Notes under the pieces: generated by a model
What the model saw: the letters and a program-made list of their open reading frames with translations, nothing else
Told to the model about the DNA's origin: nothing
Databases searched by the model: none
Translations under genes and position numbers: made by a program
NCBI GenBank assembly: GCA_013334575.1
Contig: JAAXXG010000010.1
Location: 1-32,939, forward strand
DNA length: 32,939 nt
DNA from: Candidatus Moraniibacteriota bacterium
GTDB lineage: Bacteria; Patescibacteriota; Minisyncoccia; Moranbacterales; UBA1568
Direction: 5' to 3'
In this document: in pieces, positions 27,980-32,939 of the stretch
How the letters are laid out: each line of letters begins with the position of its first letter
Position numbering within the stretch: the first letter of the stretch is position 1

Positions 27980-30900
27980 TCAGGAGGCCTCGCCGGATCG
28001 CTTCCGTCTTCGGTAGAGGAAAGCTGCAAGGATGGCTGCACCGATTACCGCGATTACCGCGACGGGAACGGTTGCGGAATTCTCTTTCGGCGCACCGGCA
28101 TCCTTTTCCGTGAGTTCGAAGGCGAACGACCGGCTTGGGAAGCTCTTCAGGCCGCGCTCGGAGTCGAGCGCGACAACGTATGCCTCGTGCTGCCCAGGCT
28201 TCAGATACAGGTCTTCCTGACGATGATCATACCGCCAGTTCCCGTCCGTATCGACGCGGAGCCGCTTCACGATCCGGGCTTCGGAATGAACGAACAAGAC
28301 GACGTCAGAATCGGGAGTCCCCGTCCCCGAGAACCGGACGACGCCCTCCTCGGGAAGGAATAGGATCTCCGAAATTTCCGGCACTTTCATATCACCCGTC
28401 TCGGTCGCCTCGTCGAGACTCCGAAGCGCCTCGTGATCGACCGAACCGTCCATATCGGATTCCGTCGAGTCACTTCCGGAATTCAAGTCCGTTTCGCCAT
28501 CGTCGGACCGCCCGGACAGCGCTTCGCGGATCGATTCCACGATCGGACGATGCCGATGGCGTTTGCTATTGTCATCATCATCGTCATCGCCATCATCGGA
28601 CCCCGACCCTCCTTCGGAACAGGAAAGGAGGACACTGCCCGGATACCTGAGAGGATTCGTATCGTCGCAATCATCATCGGCCGACGAATACCCATCCGGC
28701 GCAACGCATGCCGTTCCGATCGCCGCACCCGAACCGTACCCGTCCCGATCGGCATCAGCATAGTACGGCGTATCCGTGGCATATGTGTCACCGTTCGACG
28801 GAGCGCAGTCCCCTCCCTTCGAGGCATACCCGGACGGGGGATCCTCCGGAAGCCGGCAGGCCGTGATCGTGTCGCTGAAGGTCCCGTAGCCGTCCCCGTC
28901 CACATCCGGATAAAAGGTCCGTTCGGCATGCACGGAAGCGTCGCCATCGTTACAGTCGTCCGACGCGACATATCCGTCCGAGTCCGCGTCCGTACAGCTG
29001 TCGGAGCCGTCGCAATCGAAGGAGAACGTGTACAGATAGACGGTCCCCGGAGCCATTCCGCCCGATTCGCCGCCGGTCCGCTCGTCGACCACGAAGTCCG
29101 CGGAATAATTCGAGAGGTCGATATCCCGCGATACGATGGCGATGTTCTCCTCGGTACGATTGCTGTCACGGGGATCCGCCGGCGTGCCGTCCGGACGGGC
29201 AAGCTTGTGCAGCGTCACCTTCGACGGCACCTTGTCGCCGAACGGCAGATGAAGCGTGACCGGCGTGAACCCGTCTCCGAACGTGACGTCGTCATGCGTG
29301 CCGTCGAGCTTCCGGGAAAGGACGAAAACCGAGTAGTCCCCGCGCGAATCCCGCATCGCATACGAGCTCACGAGCGGGATTTCGGTCCCGTTCCGCAGAT
29401 ATGTCGGTGCCGAATTTACAGTCGCCGAGACCATCGTTTCACCGGAAGCGTACCGGTTCCGCATGGTAAGCGCGAGCCAGCCGGGATGCGGACGGAATCC
29501 GCCCTGTTCCGGCATCGTATGGGACGTCCACCAGTTTCCGCTCTGGAAACCGAGATAGTTCTGATACGTGTATCCGTGCAGACTGGAGTAGAGCCAGGCA
29601 TCGAGCGCCGCGACGCCCATCGCGAGAGACTTGCCGTACTGCTCGTCGACTTCCGTTCCGGCGCCGGACCAGTATCCGCTCGGGCCGCCCTCGTACGCGG
29701 TAAGGGAATAATCCGCCGAATCGGACGCCTTCAACGTATCACGTGCGGCAGCCGCATTCCGGATCAGCATCTGCACGGTCGAACTCGTTACCGGACCGAC
29801 CAGCGTTTCCTGTATCCCGTGGTCGTTGAAGCTTTTTGATCCCGTATCGCCCGTTTCCCACTTCGGTCCGACATAGTTCGCGTGGCCAAGGTACGTCGCC
29901 GCGGTCGTCTGCTGCATCGCCTGCTCGCCGTACGCGGTCAAGCCGGTCGTCCCGGTGATGTAGTTCGCCCCGAGAGCGAACTTGATCTTGTCTCCAAGAC
30001 CGTATCGCTTCCATTCGTCCGAACCCTGTACCTGCTCCCCGAGCATGTACTGCGCGAACAATCCGTATTCCCTCCCGCCATAGTTGATGGTTCCCGGCTC
30101 ACTGAATCCGTTCCATCCGTACCCGCCGGCTCCTTGATGCCAGGTCTCGTTCCCGTACTCGATCACGATTTCCCGGAATTCGGCGGTCCACGGCGTCCCG
30201 TCGTGATCTCGCTGGATGTACCGCTTGTACGCGTACGGCTTCGAGACTTCCGTATCCGTCGACGGATCATACGGAACGCCCAGATATTCGACGACCGCGT
30301 TCAGGTCGTTCTCGGTGTACTCCTCGGGAACCGTGATCCACGGAACGACTCTCGTCGCGGCCGAATCGCCGGTTTCGTACGCCCACCCGATACTCTGGGC
30401 GATCGTACCGTTATTCCCCGTCCCGATATCGCCGGTCGTCGAGTTGAAATCGCTGTCGGCATAATTGCCGAGGATCGCGCCTACCTCCGAATTATTGTAC
30501 TGGAGAGGATAGAATCGCACCGCCGGCTTCGTTCCGGTCGCGGGAAACGCATCGAGCATCGGATCGATCGAATTCACATGAGGACCGAACGGCCTATACC
30601 CGCTCCGCGCGTCGTATTCGTAGATAAGCCAATTGTCGACATAAAGGGTTCCCGGGCCGGTGAAATTCATCGTGTGCGCGATATACCCCGGCTCGGAAGG
30701 ATATTCCGGCGCGACGAAATCGTAGGTGAATTTCTTCCACTCGCCGGTCACCGTCCACGGATCGCGCTGATTCGCCTCCGCATAATGGGAATCCCCCGTC
30801 CCTTCGAACGCGAACCTCACGTGTCCGTCGTCTCCGAGTCCGTCCTGACGCATCCAGGCCTCGACCCGGTACGTGGTACCCGGATGCAACTGCGAGTACC

Positions 30901-32939
30901 AGAGATCGGTATCATTGCTTCCCTCATAGACATACTGACCGAACTTCTTCGTACCCGAGGTGGTCGCCTCGAGCCGCAGACAGGTATCACCCGGATCCTC
31001 ATCCCTAAACTCCTGAGGAACCGTTCCGGGATGCTCGACGAGTCGGCCTGTCGTCCCGTCGGCCCAGAACAGGTTCAGGCTGCCGGGATGATTCACGTCG
31101 CGATATTTCTCGAGACGCGAGCTCATCTTCTCGGCGGGCATATACGGCGACTTCATGCTGACGAAGACGTAGTCGCCATAGGCGAGCGTGATGGGCTGGT
31201 CGATATACATCCGTTTCTCGCCACCGTCGGCGGTATCGATGACGAATCCGCCGTTCGGAAGCGCCTCGTTCGGTTCGGGAATATGCGCCTCACCGAGAAA
31301 GACGACATGGTCCGCTCCGGAGGGATCGTGCATGCTGCTCGAATAGGAAAGCGGGTTTCCGTTCTCGTCGACCAGACGGTAGAACCGGACGGTCGCCCCG
31401 TTCCAGAACCCCGTCGCCCTGGTATCCCATCCGTTCATGCCACCGTTGTAATCCCACTCGATCCAACGATATCCGTTCTTGACGCCCGTCCGCTGGATGC
31501 GCTGAAGATCACGGAAGAAGGCGGGCTCGAAACCGCTCGAATGGACGAAGTTATTGATCGCGAAGTTCGTGCCGCCGGCGACCGACGTCAGGTTCGCCCC
31601 GATGGCTTCGACCCCGGACGTGACGACATCCGTCCCGATCGTGATATCCGCGGTCGCACCAGGATTGTCAGAAGCGTCGGCATCGTCGGCATCCCCGCCG
31701 AGCAACACGTACCCGTCCGGAGCGGTACCCTCACAGACTCCGACCGCACTGGCAGCCAATCCCCATCCATCGCCGTCGACATCCTGATAATACTGTCTCG
31801 GGTATTTCGAAGAGTCCGTATCGTTACAATCACCGGATTCGGCCGCGTAACCGTCGGGAGATTCCGTCGTCACGCTGCCGCAAACCTGCGTCGTAGAATC
31901 GGACAACCCGTACCCGTCACCATCACCGTCCAGGAAGAACGTCCGATAAAAAACCTTCTTATCCGTCGGATTGCAGTCGTCCGCGTTCGAGACGTATCCT
32001 GAGGGAGCTCCGCACGACTGTTTTGTCGAAGCTGGATCCCCATACCCGTCGCCGTCGGTATCGGCATAATACGTCGTCACCTCGAAGGCGTCCGCATCCT
32101 GATCGTTGCAGTCCTCGGAGAAGTCGACGCCGTCCCCGTCCTGGTCGGCCTCGCCCGTGAAGACGGTGAGGACGGGATGAGTGGCCATCTTCCAAAGATT
32201 GCGGATGCCGGTATCGTCGTTCTCTCCCCCGATGAAGTCCCAGGCCGAGGAGAGTCCTTCGGAGACGAGGCTCGTGAAGGTCGCGACGAGGCCGAGTTCG
32301 GTATCGGACTTGGCGGTGATTTCCTGACCGGAACAGCCGCCGAAACCGGCCTCGGAAGTCGAGGGGCAGGCGCCGATCGAGGAGGTGAGGGAATCCTCGT
32401 TGTAGAAGGAATTCGTGATCGTACCATCATTATAGGCGAGGAAGGCGCCGATGCGGGAGGTATTGCCGATCACGTCGCCGTCGACGTAGGAGTCGGAGAT
32501 GTCGCCGCCGTGGTTCTCGACGACAAAGCCGGCGGCTTTCCAGTTCGCGGTCGACGTGACCACGACGTCGGTATAGCTGTTCGCGATATCGGACCAGTTG
32601 GTGCTCGCCAAACCTCCGGGTCGACCGCCGGTCACGGCTCCCGTGACGGATATGTTCTCTATAGTCGAAGAGGAACACACGAGATTCCCTGCCAGACCGC
32701 CGGTATACGTCCCGCCGGTGACATCGACACCGGAAAGACCGATATTCCTGACATACTTCACGTTGAAGTCCATGTATCCGAACAGTCCGACATAATCCGT
32801 CTTCGGACGATCGATATACAACCCCGATACCGTATGCCCCTTCCCGTCGAATCCGCCCTGGAACGGCTGCGTCCGACTCGGTCCGATCGGCTCGAACCCG
32901 GCACCCGAATTCCAGGTCGACGTATCGGACGCGTCGATG
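27980..32939 (-). CDS. Giant cell-surface protein: GLUG, MopE repeats, glycosidase-like module, Ig-like domain, C-terminal anchor (N-terminus outside window)
   Basis: The frame is open to the window edge, so 1652 residues are visible and the N-terminus is missing. Residues about 20-250 are GLUG-type adhesin repeats (GGFDGKGHTVSGLYIDR, YVGLFGY, TYTGGLAGN). Residues about 262-425 hold MopE-type metal-binding repeats (ADTDGDGYGD, DVDGDGWG, DCN-D motifs). Residues about 440-1305 look like a glycosidase of the clan-A type. It includes an inserted carbohydrate-binding-like sandwich (about 670-770, HPGTTYRVEAWMRQDGL), EYGNETWH with candidate acid/base E931, and LTAYEGGPSGY with candidate nucleophile E1083. 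MopE repeats recur at about 1309-1450, followed by an aspartate tract. An Ig-like domain (about 1517-1610) and a membrane anchor with tail LYRRRKRSGEAS close the protein. Substrate and GH family are not assigned. TTG at 32821 is only an internal codon. Confidence 0.85.
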   Translation of the reverse strand, partial: IDASDTSTWNSGAGFEPIGPSRTQPFQGGFDGKGHTVSGLYIDRPKTDYVGLFGYMDFNVKYVRNIGLSGVDVTGGTYTGGLAGNLVCSSSTIENISVTGAVTGGRPGGLASTNWSDIANSYTDVVVTSTANWKAAGFVVENHGGDISDSYVDGDVIGNTSRIGAFLAYNDGTITNSFYNEDSLTSSIGACPSTSEAGFGGCSGQEITAKSDTELGLVATFTSLVSEGLSSAWDFIGGENDDTGIRNLWKMATHPVLTVFTGEADQDGDGVDFSEDCNDQDADAFEVTTYYADTDGDGYGDPASTKQSCGAPSGYVSNADDCNPTDKKVFYRTFFLDGDGDGYGLSDSTTQVCGSVTTESPDGYAAESGDCNDTDSSKYPRQYYQDVDGDGWGLAASAVGVCEGTAPDGYVLLGGDADDADASDNPGATADITIGTDVVTSGVEAIGANLTSVAGGTNFAINNFVHSSGFEPAFFRDLQRIQRTGVKNGYRWIEWDYNGGMNGWDTRATGFWNGATVRFYRLVDENGNPLSYSSSMHDPSGADHVVFLGEAHIPEPNEALPNGGFVIDTADGGEKRMYIDQPITLAYGDYVFVSMKSPYMPAEKMSSRLEKYRDVNHPGSLNLFWADGTTGRLVEHPGTVPQEFRDEDPGDTCLRLEATTSGTKKFGQYVYEGSNDTDLWYSQLHPGTTYRVEAWMRQDGLGDDGHVRFAFEGTGDSHYAEANQRDPWTVTGEWKKFTYDFVAPEYPSEPGYIAHTMNFTGPGTLYVDNWLIYEYDARSGYRPFGPHVNSIDPMLDAFPATGTKPAVRFYPLQYNNSEVGAILGNYADSDFNSTTGDIGTGNNGTIAQSIGWAYETGDSAATRVVPWITVPEEYTENDLNAVVEYLGVPYDPSTDTEVSKPYAYKRYIQRDHDGTPWTAEFREIVIEYGNETWHQGAGGYGWNGFSEPGTINYGGREYGLFAQYMLGEQVQGSDEWKRYGLGDKIKFALGANYITGTTGLTAYGEQAMQQTTAATYLGHANYVGPKWETGDTGSKSFNDHGIQETLVGPVTSSTVQMLIRNAAAARDTLKASDSADYSLTAYEGGPSGYWSGAGTEVDEQYGKSLAMGVAALDAWLYSSLHGYTYQNYLGFQSGNWWTSHTMPEQGGFRPHPGWLALTMRNRYASGETMVSATVNSAPTYLRNGTEIPLVSSYAMRDSRGDYSVFVLSRKLDGTHDDVTFGDGFTPVTLHLPFGDKVPSKVTLHKLARPDGTPADPRDSNRTEENIAIVSRDIDLSNYSADFVVDERTGGESGGMAPGTVYLYTFSFDCDGSDSCTDADSDGYVASDDCNDGDASVHAERTFYPDVDGDGYGTFSDTITACRLPEDPPSGYASKGGDCAPSNGDTYATDTPYYADADRDGYGSGAAIGTACVAPDGYSSADDDCDDTNPLRYPGSVLLSCSEGGSGSDDGDDDDDDNSKRHRHRPIVESIREALSGRSDDGETDLNSGSDSTESDMDGSVDHEALRSLDEATETGDMKVPEISEILFLPEEGVVRFSGTGTPDSDVVLFVHSEARIVKRLRVDTDGNWRYDHRQEDLYLKPGQHEAYVVALDSERGLKSFPSRSFAFELTEKDAGAPKENSATVPVAVIAVIGAAILAAFLYRRRKRSGEAS
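28600..29020 (-). repeat. C-terminal MopE-type repeat block in the giant surface protein
   Basis: Three or four units of the form D-x-D-G-D-G-Y-G then about 20 residues with a cysteine, then D-C-N/D-D. Seen are DADSDGYVASDDCNDGD, DVDGDGYGTF with GGDCAPSNGD, and DADRDGYGSG with DDDCDDTNP. This is the putative metal-binding motif of MopE-like surface proteins. Confidence 0.85.
31650..32160 (-). repeat. N-terminal MopE-type repeat block in the giant surface protein
   Basis: Four units again pair an Asp/Gly calcium-like loop with DCN/DCND. These are DQDGDGVDFSEDCNDQD, DTDGDGYGD with ADDCNPTD, DGDGDGYGL with GDCNDTD, and DVDGDGWGL with GGDADDAD, the last lacking its cysteine. Confidence 0.85.

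Noticed and set aside
28560-28602. CAT-rich simple repeat as a regulatory microsatellite
   Set aside because: It is the codon run for an aspartate tract inside the giant protein, interrupted by other codons.
29882-32002. Long plus-strand open frame (706 codons) opposite the giant surface protein
   Set aside because: It is antisense to a protein with clear repeat domains; GC-rich third positions create long shadow frames. Its translation is arginine-rich, without domains.
1-32939. UGA read as glycine (Gracilibacteria/Absconditabacteria code)
   Set aside because: TGA ends many frames exactly at expected protein ends and in ATGA overlaps; no in-frame TGA was needed to complete a domain.
1-32939. 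CRISPR array, insertion sequence, tRNA or rRNA gene
   Set aside because: No regularly spaced repeats, transposase motifs, cloverleaf-like sequence or rRNA signature was seen on reading.

Overview
This window looks like a chromosomal segment of a GC-rich bacterium, most plausibly a member of the Candidate Phyla Radiation (Patescibacteria). The taxonomic call is an inference; there is no rRNA gene here. Supporting signs are a Gram-positive-style type IV pilus locus without visible outer-membrane parts, an LTLAYHDxxDxxLT-type nucleotidyltransferase of a kind common in CPR genomes, compact genes with many 4-nt ATGA overlaps, shortened housekeeping enzymes (MiaB without TRAM, UvrC without the helix-hairpin-helix tail), and a giant surface protein with MopE-type calcium-binding repeats. 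TGA is an ordinary stop (for example it ends tsaC, the acylphosphatase, xth, rlmN and miaB), so the recoded lineages that read UGA as glycine are unlikely.

Layout. 1-1450: the start of an EamA-type transporter (cut by the window edge), a small coiled-coil protein and a small exported protein. 1469-3113 (minus): xth, acylphosphatase and tsaC chained by ATGA overlaps. 3234-5144: a 58-residue gene with its own promoter and terminator, a ferritin-like di-iron protein, an 80-residue exported protein behind a perfect consensus promoter, and a membrane-anchored DUF2202 ferritin-like protein. 5213-7419 (minus): rlmN-miaB, both radical-SAM RNA-modifying enzymes. 7463-14996 (minus): a type IV pilus operon in the order pilC, large prepilin with Cna-B-like domains, PilW-like prepilin, PilX-like protein, pilM, pilN, pilO, and a 110-residue membrane protein in the place usually held by pilP. 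15081-21642 (minus): an exported PsbP-like protein, a nucleotidyltransferase, uvrA, uvrC and an acidic hypothetical protein. 21712-25394 (minus): an apparent operon of HAD phosphatase, aminotransferase, YgjP-like metallopeptidase, HD hydrolase and a hypothetical protein. 25476-27886: a lipoprotein operon (minus) divergent from an operon (plus) ending in a DUF1003-like membrane protein with nine heptads. 27980 to the end (minus): one very large cell-surface protein (1652 residues visible, N-terminus outside the window) combining GLUG-like repeats, MopE repeats, a clan-A-like glycosidase module, a second MopE block, an Ig-like domain and a C-terminal membrane anchor.

Functional themes are DNA repair (xth, uvrA, uvrC), RNA modification (tsaC, rlmN, miaB), iron/oxidative handling (two ferritin-like proteins) and the cell surface (pilus, lipoprotein, giant putative glycosidase). 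Promoters recur as an extended -10 (TGN then TATACT-like). At least three strong ones lie only 8-9 nt before the ATG, which predicts leaderless mRNAs for rlmN, uvrC and the HAD gene. I see no tRNA, rRNA, CRISPR array, insertion sequence or prophage. No gene-free stretch exceeds 300 bases; the longest gap is about 150 bases, and the gaps that hold regulatory signals are annotated.
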